From the NCBI GenBank assembly GCA_014218235.1, contig CM024760.1:143483245-143547244 (forward strand): a stretch of DNA of 64,000 nucleotides. Direction: 5' to 3'. This DNA comes from Colocasia esculenta (taxonomy: Eukaryota > Streptophyta > Magnoliopsida > Alismatales > Araceae). Each line of letters begins with the position of its first letter. The first letter of the stretch is position 1. The notes under the pieces were generated by a model. That model ran no database searches. It saw nothing but the letters and a program-made list of their open reading frames with translations, and was not told the origin of the DNA. The translations under genes were made by a program, and so were the position numbers. Shown here one piece after another: positions 10,049 through 20,277 of this stretch.

Positions 10049-12660
10049 GCACAATGGTGAGCACAGGTCATATCCACGGAGAGGCAGAATAGAACTTGAA
10101 TTAAAACTACTTTGACTTGGATCAATTCGTAAAGACACTTTCTCACCAAAATCACATTGCATTAAAAGTAATTATGTAAACAACATCAATTAAATTTCTC
10201 ACAACTTGACAAATCAATTTTAATGGAAAACAAATAGACTTGAAAACCAAAGAATGTACCCTCACAGCTCGAGGGATGAACACTTAATAATCGCAACTCT
10301 CCACAAACACCGAACCGTATCCTCACAACGCAAAGATAGACAGAAAATTAAGAAACAGAAATTTATTGTGACACTAATCAACTAAACACCAACAGATCTT
10401 TAATTATCAATGCGTTAAAATTGAACTAAGAACTCTTAATGACAGATCAAATTAAACACTCTTTTCATTGAAAACAATATGAACTATGAGAGGTTCAAAT
10501 CACTGTACCCTCAACTTGAGGGATAAAAAATAAAAAAGACAGTACGATGTCATAAACTTCAGAACAATAAGTACAAACACGGTCATCTCCTTCACCATCT
10601 CTTATGCTTAAGTAAGAAAACAATAGAAGAAATCTAAAACCGCAATGCCAAACTCCTTATCTGTCCGGACGGAAGAAGAATAACACCAATGAAGTGGAAA
10701 TCTCACAGAAGAAAGAACATAATGAAGAAGCACCAAATTCTCTATCTCTCAGAAGCTTTCTGCTACTCCCAGACGCCGAACAAATCTGAAACTTACCAAA
10801 TTAACCAAGGAAAGGAAATCCTGATTGTTGTGTGCCTTCTCTACTGTAGACAGCATTGGGGTTCTTCAGATGCTCCAAATGCCAGCCGCCACCAAACTTA
10901 GAAGAAAGGAAGAAGGCACAATGGATCCATCTCATCAAGCATGACAGAAATGGAAGAAACAATTGGCAGAAGAATTGAAGAAATCAACACACTAAAAGAA
11001 AATCGCCAGCAATCATTTCTCATAGCACAGAAGAAGGCAACACAGTGAAATAAAAGGGGAAACTGATTGCACTAGGTCGGCTCCTCCCAGGGGCCTCACG
11101 ATCTCCTCTCACACAGCAGCCAATAGGAAAGCAAGAACAGATGATCTCAGAAAAAATTTTACAGAACCAAATGAACAAAGAAAAACTCAGATGAACTGAG
11201 ATAATCGCCTCTGGATGGGGCTCTTCAACACAGAGAACATGGAAACTAAATGTAGAAGAGAATTTTCATCTAGAAATAGTGAAGAGTAGAACAATAAAAA
11301 CAAAAATTTTCAGAAAAAAAAAAATCCGAACCTCACCCCTCTGAACTAAAGAAGAACAGGAAAGAACAACTAAGAAATCCCCAACAACAAAAATCGAACT
11401 CCACACTGCTCTCTCTGCCCAACAGAAGAAGAAGGAAGATGGAAATTAAAAGAAAACAACTCCTCCGAGATTCGAACCCTCTGGTGTCTCCATCCCTCAC
11501 TGCTCTGCTCAAACAGGGAAAATACAGGGAGTGAAAATTAAAAAAAATTCCTCAGAATCGAACCAGAGCCGGAGATGAGGACCTCGGGTCCTTTTATAGA
11601 TGCCCGGGCGCCATCGCACAGCTTCAGCTCCACACGGCCAGCCACCTCAGCACCAGCCTAACCCGGCCACTTGCGGACGAATCACACACACCCCATGCCT
11701 GCATCGCCATGGTCAACAGACCCCAGAGCTCCAGCCGCCTGCGCAACAGCCCTTCCTGCATCGCCTGGGCTCATCCCAGCTCCCATCACAGCCCAGCACA
11801 CACGGGCCTGCCCAGTCTCATCCCAGGCCGCCGGCTTCACCAGGTCGCCGCTGCTTCACACGCCAGATCTGCCACGCACAGCACCCATCTAGCAGGATCG
11901 CCAGGTCAGCGCTCCACACGCCCAGCCCTAGCTTGGGCGCCATCCGCCTCCCTGCACACCGCCAGCACACCCGGGCCTCCCAGCCGCCTTGGCCAGCAGC
12001 CCAGTAGACCTCCGCAGCAGCTTCCCGCCATGCCCCAGCCGCTTCCATCGCCAGCGCCGCCAGAGGCCCAGAGCACCATCGCGCCAGGCCTGCTTCCTGG
12101 TTCCCGCCCAGCCGCCATGCCCAAGCCCCATCGCCAGAGCTCTGGAGCCAGCTTCCAAGAGCTTCTGAAAAGGGCAAAACAAGGCTTCAGATGTGTTCGT
12201 GGTAAAAAGTGTGGTGAGGTGTTAAAAGTGTTTATTTATTTATTTAATCGAATTTAGGTAGATTATTTATTAACATATTTTTATTTATTTATTTAAGATT
12301 GGGTGGGGTATGTGGCTGTAAGATTTAGTTGGGATATTTAATGAGGTGGGGTGGGTTTATTGAAAAAAGAATAATTACAAACCTATATCTATCTACTATT
12401 AAAAGATATTTACAAAATTTTTATTACGACAAAGATTATTTACAATATTTATTTACAAAAATTTCTTATGTACCTAGTTTGTCAAAACAGTGACTTATTG
12501 AATCTAACATGTATTCTAACACATTCTCAACTAATATGTTCAAAATTTTATTGATAGATGAAACGAAAATTAAACTAAAAATGTGCATTATCTACATACA
12601 AAGATATTTAAAATTAACTGTATGTATGAAATTTAACGTTAAAATTTAGTAATTATCAAC
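10049..12660 (-). mobile_element. Insert I: probable solo LTR, minus strand
   Basis: Foreign DNA that splits the env-like coding of element A. The residues before (HKHEIIKKN) and after (TQAKGLGIIG) read as a near-continuous protein if it is removed. On the minus strand it looks like one LTR: TGTTGATAATTACT start near 12661, a TATA box at 11600-11591 and AATAAA at 10367-10362. Its end near 10055 (CTGTGCTCACCA) is preceded by the GTGGATATGACCTGTGC-type text common near plant LTR ends. The part at 11600-12180 is strongly GC-rich and Pro-coding in frames that I take as accidental. No perfect 5-bp TSD could be matched, so the exact ends are uncertain by about 10 bp. A LARD-type or other non-coding element is possible. 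Confidence 0.55.
11591..11600 (-). promoter_or_regulatory. TATA box of insert I
   Basis: Minus strand TCTATAAAAG followed by GACCC, about 1060 bp inside the LTR-like piece from its minus-strand start. Below it in minus direction come about 1.5 kb of R-U5-like sequence. Confidence 0.5.
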
Positions 12661-15600
12661 ACCCAGGCAAAGGGTCTAGGTATTATTGGTTCAGAATTTA
12701 GTCTGAAAGATGGCAAATTGGATATCAATCAGTTGAATGCCTTCAATCGCCTTCTGCACTTCGTAGTCTATCAAATTCTTGTTTCTAGAAGTGCTACTTT
12801 CTCGACATGCACCAAGACAGACTCTGATATGATGTTTTGGGCCATTCAGAACCAAGAAATCAACATGGCCGAAGTGATGATGGAAAGAATGAAGTTTGTC
12901 CTGATCAAATCTGGGATACCAAGAGTAAGCTTAATGTATCCCTGCCTTATGCTCATTTGCTCACCAAAGTTTTTCAGCACTTTGGAGTAGATGTTTCTGG
13001 CGCCGTTGTAGAGAAGATGGGCCAAGCAATTAGGTCCCGAAATCTAAGGAAGAGTGGTTTTACCAAGACCTCAGTGGCTGAGGGTGAACCCATCCTAGGG
13101 AAGCCCAAGTCGTTCAGCTCGAAGCAGTAGCAGTAGAGTCAGAGGGTCCTTCAGCAGTTGCAGAACAGCAGCAGAAGAGGCCGCAGTCCCTAGAGCTTCA
13201 CTGGAAGTAGCTGCCAACAGAGAAGTTGCAATGGAGACTCCGGTAGCTCAAGAAAATGTAGCAGTGGCAGATTCCGTCAGAAGTTTAGAGGATCCTTTCC
13301 CACCTCCTCTGTGGCATCTGTACTCCGTCAAGTATTAGATTCCATTCACTCCTCCCCAGTGATTCAAAACACTGGTGGGAGTTTGGTTGAACAGTTTGAG
13401 GCATCTAGCCACATTGAAGATTCTGTATTAATAGATGCTCCTATTCAGGGGGAGCAAGAAGAATTGTGGAGGAGGCTCCTGTTCAGGGGGAGTAAGATAT
13501 TGAGAAGGAAGCAGCCTCTCAAGGGACACATACTGAAGATGCTCCTGTGAGTGAAGGACATATTGAAGCTCAAATAGAGGTCGAGGAGCAAATGGAAAGG
13601 AGCAGCAAAAATAAGAAAAATGCTCACAAAAGGCAGAAGAAAATTTTAAAGAAGATGCACTTAAAGCCCATCTTGAAGAGATTGGATGACCAAGGTGCAG
13701 TCTTGGACTCAGTGAAGTCAGCTATGAGTTCTGTCATCGTGCGCCAGGAATCCATGTCAAATGACATTTCTCTCATAAATAATGCCATGAAGTGGTTCAA
13801 TAAGGAACTAAGCTCTATGAAGGTGATGGTGTCTGAGGTTTTGAAGGCAGTAGGGCCCAAAGATCCTACTCCTCAAGAGCATGAGCCTTCAGGGCCAAGT
13901 GAAGATAATGCAGGGCCATCCGGGCAAATTGGTGTTGATCTTGTGGAGCTTCCATTAGGGTGTTCAGTTGATGCTCAAGCAGGGCCATCAGGGCCTTCAG
14001 TTGTTGCTCCAGCAGAGCCATCAGGGCCAAGTATTGCAGTTCAGCCTTCTGAGAATTTGCCTATTGAAGATTCTGATATCTGTCAGGGGTCTGGGCCGGA
14101 GAAGGAAGCACTTAATCCAGTGGAACCGGTAGCTGAAAGAGCAGACCAGGCTGTAGCTCCTGAGCCCCCTGCCTCTTCTACTCTTCCCACTCCAGCTGCT
14201 CCCTCTCCACCATCTTCTTCCACTGCACCTCCAGCTCCAACCACCTTTAAACGACCCCGTCCAAGATCTGTTTCCTCTCCTCAACCATTTCCCTCTCAAC
14301 TTGCCTCATCTCCTGTTTCTTCCACCATTGTTCCTCTCCACCATCTTCCCATTAGCTTCCACCAGCATCCTCTTCTGCTGGGCCCTCTTCTTATTCTGGT
14401 CCTTCTTCCTCAGAAACCTTTGTTCTCCCTACCATAACTCTTGCTTCTATCTTCAATCCACCTACACCTCCCTCTTTTATTACCATTATTCCTGAGGGTG
14501 CCCAACTCACACAGGTGGAAATCCAGGATATCAAGGATGAATTTGAAGTAGCAATACTTCGTTCAGTCCTGGCTGTTGGGACCCATACTCACAGGACAGG
14601 CTCTTCTAGTCCTGTCTCTAAAAAGAGGAGACTCACTTCCACTCATCCTATCTCTTCTGAACATTGTTATCCGCCCCTTTGGTTTTCCCTTTCTGTCTCC
14701 AATAAGCAGAAACTTCTCTATGAAGAATATCTTCAAAAAGTAGTTTTTGCCCACATCTTTGGCCTTCCCTTCCAAAATCTTTCTGATCATCTTACCACCA
14801 TCTTTCCTTACACCCATCTCTCTAAGGCTCAACAGTCAAAAATTTTCTCCATGACTGAAGCCAAACCTGAAGACCAATGGGTTCGGAGCAACAGAGATCT
14901 GTACAGTCAATTTCGTCGAGTTCAAGCTGTCAGATATCCACCTAGGGAAGCTCCTCTTTCTCTCAGTGAATTGTTCCAGATCCATCACAAAAATCTCTTT
15001 GGACCCTTCATTTAGAAAGAGATCAAGTTTATCCGGCAGTATCAAATGTACAGTAACTACTGCTATGTAAATCGCCTCCCTGAATCTCAGCTGGGTCAAT
15101 TTCGTGCAGCTATCAGGGCCCTCATTTCAAGCACAGCTCATACTGAATCCCTTCAGGTCGATTTTGCTACCTTAGTTATTCCTGATGTAGTGTTCCTTCC
15201 CCCTCTCCATGCTTTGATTATGGACTCTTCTGTGGGAACACTTATCTTTGAGCGAGCTGCAAGGGTCATGGTCAGGTTATTTGTGCAAGATGGCCGTGAT
15301 CTATCCTTTCCGAGATTTGTCTTCAAGTAGTATCTTCAGGGGCATATCAAGGCTGATGTCCTGGCCCCCATTCTCTCTGAATGTGACGGGCTGTCTCCAG
15401 ATGATTGGACGAAGGTCTATCCCTTGTCTGCTCAGCAGCTAGCAGATCTAAATGCTTCTCAGGCCAGCTCAAATCAACCACATTTGACTCCCGGTGAATT
15501 TTTGGATGCCAACTCTCTTCACCTCATCTGGGATTCCTATCTGACCTGGGTTGAAAGATACAAGGTCTTCTTTGCTTTAAAGAAGGAGCTTAGATCCCTT

Positions 15601-15876
15601 CAAATTGACTATCCCCTCAAGATTGATGCCTTCCTTCGGTTTGCCAGCTTTGGGTCATTCTTAACCTACAAGTTAGCCCTTGGCAGTGCTAAATATGGGG
15701 ATTTCATTTCAGATCAAAGGCAGCTTCATATCAAAAGGATGGCTCCCACCATGGGACCCTCCTATCAAATTGAATTTGGGGCCTTTCAAGTTTTTTTGAA
15801 GAGCAGGAACGCCAGGCACTCCCTGTCATCAGGCGCTTTGGCTCCTTGTTATCTCCTGCTTATTATTTATCTGTAA
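12658..15876 (+). pseudogene. Env-like ORF of element A, C-terminal part
   Basis: Continuation of the third ORF after insert I. The segments are: 12658-12990 (KGLGIIGSEFSLKDGKLDIN), moving to another frame by about 12905 (AHLLTKVFQHFGVDVSGAVV); 13547-14437, a Lys/Glu-rich coiled coil, then a Pro/Ser-rich region with repeated GPSGPS; and 14515-15876, one frame, broken at 15013 and 15328 by TAG. The last segment has a KKRR basic cluster and a long domain that I do not recognise. Its end is hydrophobic (CYLLLIIYL), and a further hydrophobic stretch follows in another frame (15846-16076). Without insert I and the stops, the protein would be roughly 1,200 residues, which is very long for such ORFs. 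Confidence 0.6.
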
Positions 15877-15964
15877 CTCCTCAAACTGATCAATATATTT
15901 GGTTGAGTGCCTTTCAATCTTTTCTCTTCATTCTTTGTCTCAGATTATCTTTTTGCTTAATGAC

Positions 15965-15979
15965 AAAAAGGGGGAGAAA
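15965..15979 (+). promoter_or_regulatory. Upstream (secondary) polypurine tract of element A
   Basis: AAAAAGGGGGAGAAA, 95 bp before the main tract and nearly identical to it. Multiple tracts are known in SIRE-like elements. Confidence 0.65.
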
Positions 15980-16059
15980 CATACTTAGCATGTCTAAAAT
16001 ACATTCCGTAAATATTCATTTTTTTTTATTCATGCTTATTGATAAATTTTGTCATCACC

Positions 16060-16073
16060 AAAAAGGGGGAGAT
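16060..16073 (+). promoter_or_regulatory. Polypurine tract of element A
   Basis: AAAAAGGGGGAGAT directly abuts the 3' LTR start at 16074. It primes plus-strand DNA synthesis. Confidence 0.9.
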
Positions 16074-18316
16074 TGATGATCAGTTTGTCCCCATGTAATT
16101 TAATTACATATTATTTTGGTGATTAACAAAACCCTATCAAAATTTCTAACATATTTTTCATAAGTCTTAAGTACAGGAAATATACCAAGGTCAAACAAGC
16201 CAATATTGGTAAGTATCATATTTCTGAAGCTTAATCATTTCAAGGTTATATTTCTCTAAGTCCACATCGACTTTTGAAAGCCACAACGATTTCCTTTATG
16301 TATGACGGTTTCAATAGAGCTAACAAGTCGATACCACAACGATTTACTCATCGTAACGATTCCTTAAGTCATCGCAACGATTTCTTAAGACGTCACAACG
16401 ATTTGCTCGTCGTAATGATTCCTTAAGTCATCGCAACGATTTCTTAAGACGTCGCAACGATTTTCTCGTCGTAACGATTCCTTAAGTCATCACAAACGAT
16501 TTCTTAAGACGTCGCAACGATTTGTTCGTCGTAACGATTCCTTAAGTCATCGCAACGATTTCTTAAGACATCGCAACGATTTGCTTCGAGCAACGATTTC
16601 TTTAGAGCTTATAACGATTTGCTTCGCGCAACGATTTCTTTAGAGCTCATAACAATTTGCTTCGCGCAACGATTTCTTTAGAGCTCATAACGATTTGCTT
16701 CGCGCAATGATTTCTTTAGAGCTCATAACGATTTGCTTCGCGCAACGATTTCCTTCAGCCCTCATAACGATTTCCTTTAGCGCTCACAACGATTTCCTTT
16801 ACCGCTCATAACGATTTCTTTAGCGCTCATAACGATTTCTTTAGCGCTCATAACGATTTCCTTAGCGCTCATAATGATTTCCTTTGGCACTCATAACGAT
16901 TTATTTAGCAATCATAACGATTTCTTTAGCGCTCATAACGATTTCCTTTGGCGCTCATAACGATTTCTTTAGCAATCATAATGATTTCTTTAGCGCTCAT
17001 AACGATTTCCTTCAGCGCTCATAACGATTTCTTTAACGCCCACAAACGACTTGCTTTCTATAATGATTTGTTAAGTGTTCATAACGATTCTTCATTGAAC
17101 ATAACAATTTGCTTCTTATAACGACTTAGTTAAACTGACTTGATCATAACGATTTCATAAGTCATATTGTCATCGATTTTATGTCTTACATCGACTTAAT
17201 ATTTATCTTATTCTTGAAAGCGTTGAAAAGTCAAAGTCAAGCATATCTTCTGACATCTGTTCACTTATGAGGACTGAACGTATCTCTGCATGCATGCAGA
17301 CGATCACATCCTCCATTATGCTTACTCTGTGTGTATCTTTTAGAACAAGCCATTTGGCATCACTATTTTGGTGAATATTCACATCAACGTTACTGACAAC
17401 AAGTGACAGCCTAGCTATCTACTGTTCTAGCATTGAATATATGCAGGGTCCTAAAGACATTCTGTCATACAGCATTGGACCATATAGACGCCAGAAGATC
17501 TTATCTCTTTGCGTGCTCAATTGGATAAAAGATTGTTGACTAGAAGCTTCCAAGTGTCAAGCAGTCTAACGTCTACCAAACCAAGAGACAACGGTTACTT
17601 CAACGACTACATTTCAAATTGAAGATATAAATTCAAGATATCAGCTCCAGAAGAAACATAGAAGAGAGACCTACGATTGAGAAAACAAGCTTTCCAGATC
17701 TTCTGAAAGAATCCAAGAGCCAAGAATTCAATTCTAGTGTGTCTCTAGCTCTTTGCTCTCTGTGCTGTAATAAAGATCCTAAGAGAGCCAGTGTAGTTCT
17801 GAGAGAGTGCCTTGTTTAGATTATTGCTCTCAGTGCGAGTGGTCTCAGATCTTGTCTTGCTAAAGCTTGATCTAGGGGCTTGAATTCCTGTTTATTCTTC
17901 TTGTGTTGTTGTTCCCTTCTGTTGTGAAGGAAGACCTAGTGGGGAGCCAGGGTGTTGTGTTCCCTTCTGTTGTGAAGGAAGACCTGGTGAGGGATCCAGG
18001 GTGCTGTAGTTCCCTTCTTGTGAAGGAACACCAGCTGAGCTGGGTGTTGTATTGTCTGTAGGGGGACTGTACCCTAGTTAGTGGAATCCTGAGTTGTTGC
18101 TCAGGGACTGGACGTAGGACTCCTAAGGAGAGGAGGTCTGAACCAGGATAATTCCTTGTGTTGTGTGATTGCTTATTGTGTGTTTGTCTTTTATACTAAC
18201 CTTCTCTAACCTTCATCGAAGAGCATCTTTGTATGAATGTTTTAAGTACAGGTACTATCAAATAAGTTTTTAAAAGACCCATTCACCCCCCCCCCCGGCT
18301 CGTCAACTGGGCAACA
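16074..18316 (+). repeat. 3' LTR of element A
   Basis: 2243 bp, same start and end as the 5' LTR. It is 89 bp shorter, mainly through fewer AACGATT repeat units. TATA box at 17636 and AATAAA at 17769. The TSD CTAAC follows at 18317-18321. Confidence 0.95.
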
Positions 18317-18447
18317 CTAACAATTAGAGTGGTTAACCTGCAGAGACAGTGAAAGATCAAGCAAACAATTCAAGCAATTAACACAGAGATCAAACAGAAG
18401 CAATCAAATCAGATCAGTAATAGACATTAACCTGCTCTGATACCAAT
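18317..18447 (-). other. Leader of element B with primer binding site
   Basis: Minus-strand sequence matching the leader of element C (63401-63536). The primer site TGGTATCAGAGC reads 18445 to 18434, two bases from the LTR end, as in C (63403-63414). The first five bases (18317-18321) are the right TSD copy of element A. Confidence 0.9.
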
Positions 18448-18739
18448 TGTTAGGATCGAATGGGTGGATGGATTAGATCTAGAAGGGGGGTTAAATAGAT
18501 CTAAAACAATTTATGCGGAAGCTTAAGCAATTTAAAATTACTTCGAATCAGAGATCAATTCACCCAAACAATTTACTGATCTGAAGTGTGATTAGTGTGT
18601 GTGAGCAAATCGATTAGTAGTGTGAACGAAATCCCTATGCATGCATCTAGCGTAATACAAAGTCAAACCACAATTCAAACCATTTCACAGAGGATTTTAG
18701 GTGGTTCGGAAATCTCCTCCAGTGACTCCTATGTCCACC

Positions 18740-19014
18740 CCTCACACAGTGAGGCCACCCTACTCAAACCTTGAGTACAACACACTCTGGAGCACAACGA
18801 CTCCAAACACCCTTGAGCACGAAGACTCAAGAAACAACCGGAGCACGACGACTCCAAACCCTTTGAGTACAAGGACTCAAAGAAAACCCAGGAGATAGGT
18901 ACGACGACCTACTCCACAAACCACTTATGAACACGATGACTCACAAGCACTTGAGCACAACGGCTTAACACCGGAGCACTACAGCTCCAAACCTTTGGAC
19001 CACGAAAGATCCAA
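18740..19014 (-). repeat. Hexaloop hairpin array in R-U5 of element B
   Basis: Minus-strand copy of the array in element C (62832-63107). Stems conserved in both copies include TTGGATC/GGTCCAA, GGAGC/GCTCC, TAGGT/ACCTA and CTTTGAGT/ACTCAAAG. GGAGT/GCTCC and CTTGAGT/GCTCAAG are also shared. Loops are 6 nt and mostly CGTCGT-like. In one hairpin the loop has changed (CCTTGT instead of CGTCGT) while the 8-bp stem is kept. Confidence 0.8.
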
Positions 19015-19539
19015 GTTCTGCTAGAACAAGCTCAATTAGAGAATAGATCCTCTAGACCGATCTATCTCAATACAATGATGAAAATCAAACAAACAGAATT
19101 AAGTGGTCTGTGCAGAACACATGCACAGATCACACAATGAAAAACTGGATGAACACTCCAAGAAAATAAATGAAATAGATGTGACTTGGATGTTCCTTGA
19201 TGAAGAAGACTTTCAGAAACTTGAATTGAAGATGCTTGAAGGAATTCATTGGAGATCTTCTTCAATCCACGATGCTCTGCTTCACTGGCATCCGGACTGC
19301 CAGTTCTTCTTCTTCCTTTGCTTCTCTTCTGCTCCTCAAACTGATGGCGCTGCTCTGCTCCCTTTCTGGATGCTGATGCTATATCCTCTCTCCTCTTCTC
19401 TTCTCTTCTTCTTCACATTCTCCTTCCAAACATCACTGCTCTGCTTCCTTCTTTCCCTTTCTGCAGCCGCCACACACTTTTCTGGAGAAGTCTGGTCTCT
19501 CACCTCGTAGGGATCACTTGGAGTACAGAAAACATGTGT

Positions 19540-19548
19540 ATTTATACC
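19540..19548 (-). promoter_or_regulatory. TATA box of element B LTR
   Basis: TATAAATAC on the minus strand, matched by TATAAATA at 62313 in element C. It lies 117 bp from the nearest GTGTCGACAC site (19666), versus 119 bp in C. Confidence 0.75.
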
Positions 19549-19665
19549 CCCATATGTCCATAAGAAGCCTTGGAGTACGTAGGCACAAAACCCTAGGTCA
19601 AATCCCCTAATTCCCAAGCAGCCACGTGTCCAGACAAAATCACGATTTTGAGTTTCAGCCGGAGT

Positions 19666-19995
19666 GTGTCGACACTACTTCAGAGTGTGTCGACACATTG
19701 TCCCAAACTGGCATAATTGGTTCTCTGGGAAGAGTCACTAGTGTCGACACTACTTCAAGCTGTGTCGACACACTGTCCAGAACTGCCAAACAGGTCGTCT
19801 GGGAACTGGATCTAGTGTCGACACTACTTGAGGCTATGTCGACACACAGTACAGACCTGTCAACTGGGTTCTCTGGGAACTGGGACTAGTGTCGACACTA
19901 CTTGATCCTGTGTTGACACCACTTGACCATTTCTTCTTCATTTTGCCTTAGGGTTTGAAACACTGTGTCGACACCAGTAAGGGGTGTGTCGACAC
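19666..19995 (-). repeat. GTGTCGACAC palindrome array in U3 of element B
   Basis: Eight exact GTGTCGACAC sites and two one-base variants (ATGTCGACAC and GTGTTGACAC). They fall in five pairs, each with an 11-nt spacer, for example 19666-19675 with 19687-19696 and 19741-19750 with 19762-19771. Confidence 0.9.
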
Positions 19996-20277
19996 TACCA
20001 AGACAAAATCTGTATACACCTGCAAAATTAGCACATAAATCATTAGTACATGATATTATCATTAAAATATGAGATATTAAACATCAAAAACATGTTGTTT
20101 AAGCATTATTGTGATATGTATAGAATGTATAACATGTTCAACATATCATCATCAAAATCATAATATGTCATCATTAAAATCAAAATATGTCATCATCAAA
20201 ATCAAAGTATGAGTGATGTTCATTGGATATCATTAAAATACAACTTTAGGAAATTCCAAAACACACTCAACCCAACA

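Larger units (their letters stand above)
1987..18316 (+). mobile_element. SIRE-like Ty1/copia element A (16.3 kb including insert I)
   Basis: A complete LTR retrotransposon with 5' LTR 1987-4318 and 3' LTR 16074-18316, both starting TGATGATCAG and ending GGGCAACA. It is flanked by CTAAC on both sides. The order is primer site, gag, protease, integrase, reverse transcriptase, RNase H (the copia order), then a very long env-like region and a polypurine tract. This layout matches the SIRE/Maximus lineage, in which an extra ORF follows pol. It interrupts the leader of element B. The two LTRs are similar but differ by small indels in the tandem arrays, and every ORF is broken, so the element is not recent. 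About 2.6 kb of its length is a later insertion (I). Confidence 0.95.
1..20277 (-). mobile_element. Copia element B (partial, minus strand, interrupted by element A)
   Basis: A Ty1/copia LTR retrotransposon read on the minus strand. Its 5' LTR is 18448-20277, its primer site 18434-18445 and its leader 18317-18447. The leader continues at 1986 after removal of element A, and gag runs to the left window edge. The rest of gag-pol and the 3' LTR lie outside. The same family appears on the plus strand at 61580-64000 (element C), which confirms the layout. B sits in the gag of element D. The base next to its LTR is 20278 (TGTTT expected as TSD), which cannot be checked because the other end is off-window. 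Confidence 0.9.
18448..20277 (-). repeat. 5' LTR of element B
   Basis: 1830 bp. On the minus strand it begins TGTTGGGTTGAGTG and ends CCTAACA, matching the LTR of element C (61580-63400). It contains a U3 array of GTGTCGACAC palindromes (19995-19666), a TATA box TATAAATAC at 19548-19540, and an R-U5 series of hairpins (19014-18740). It is inserted in the gag of element D. Confidence 0.93.

Noticed and set aside
11600..12257. Long Pro/His/Ala-rich open frames on both strands
   Set aside because: They overlap in several frames on both strands, track the local GC-rich composition and show no protein family feature. They lie upstream of a minus-strand TATA box in an LTR-like piece.
19103..19510. 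135-codon plus-strand open frame with hydrophobic end
   Set aside because: Lies across the LTR of element B antisense to its transcript; not conserved as an ORF in element C (62560-62783 reads differently).
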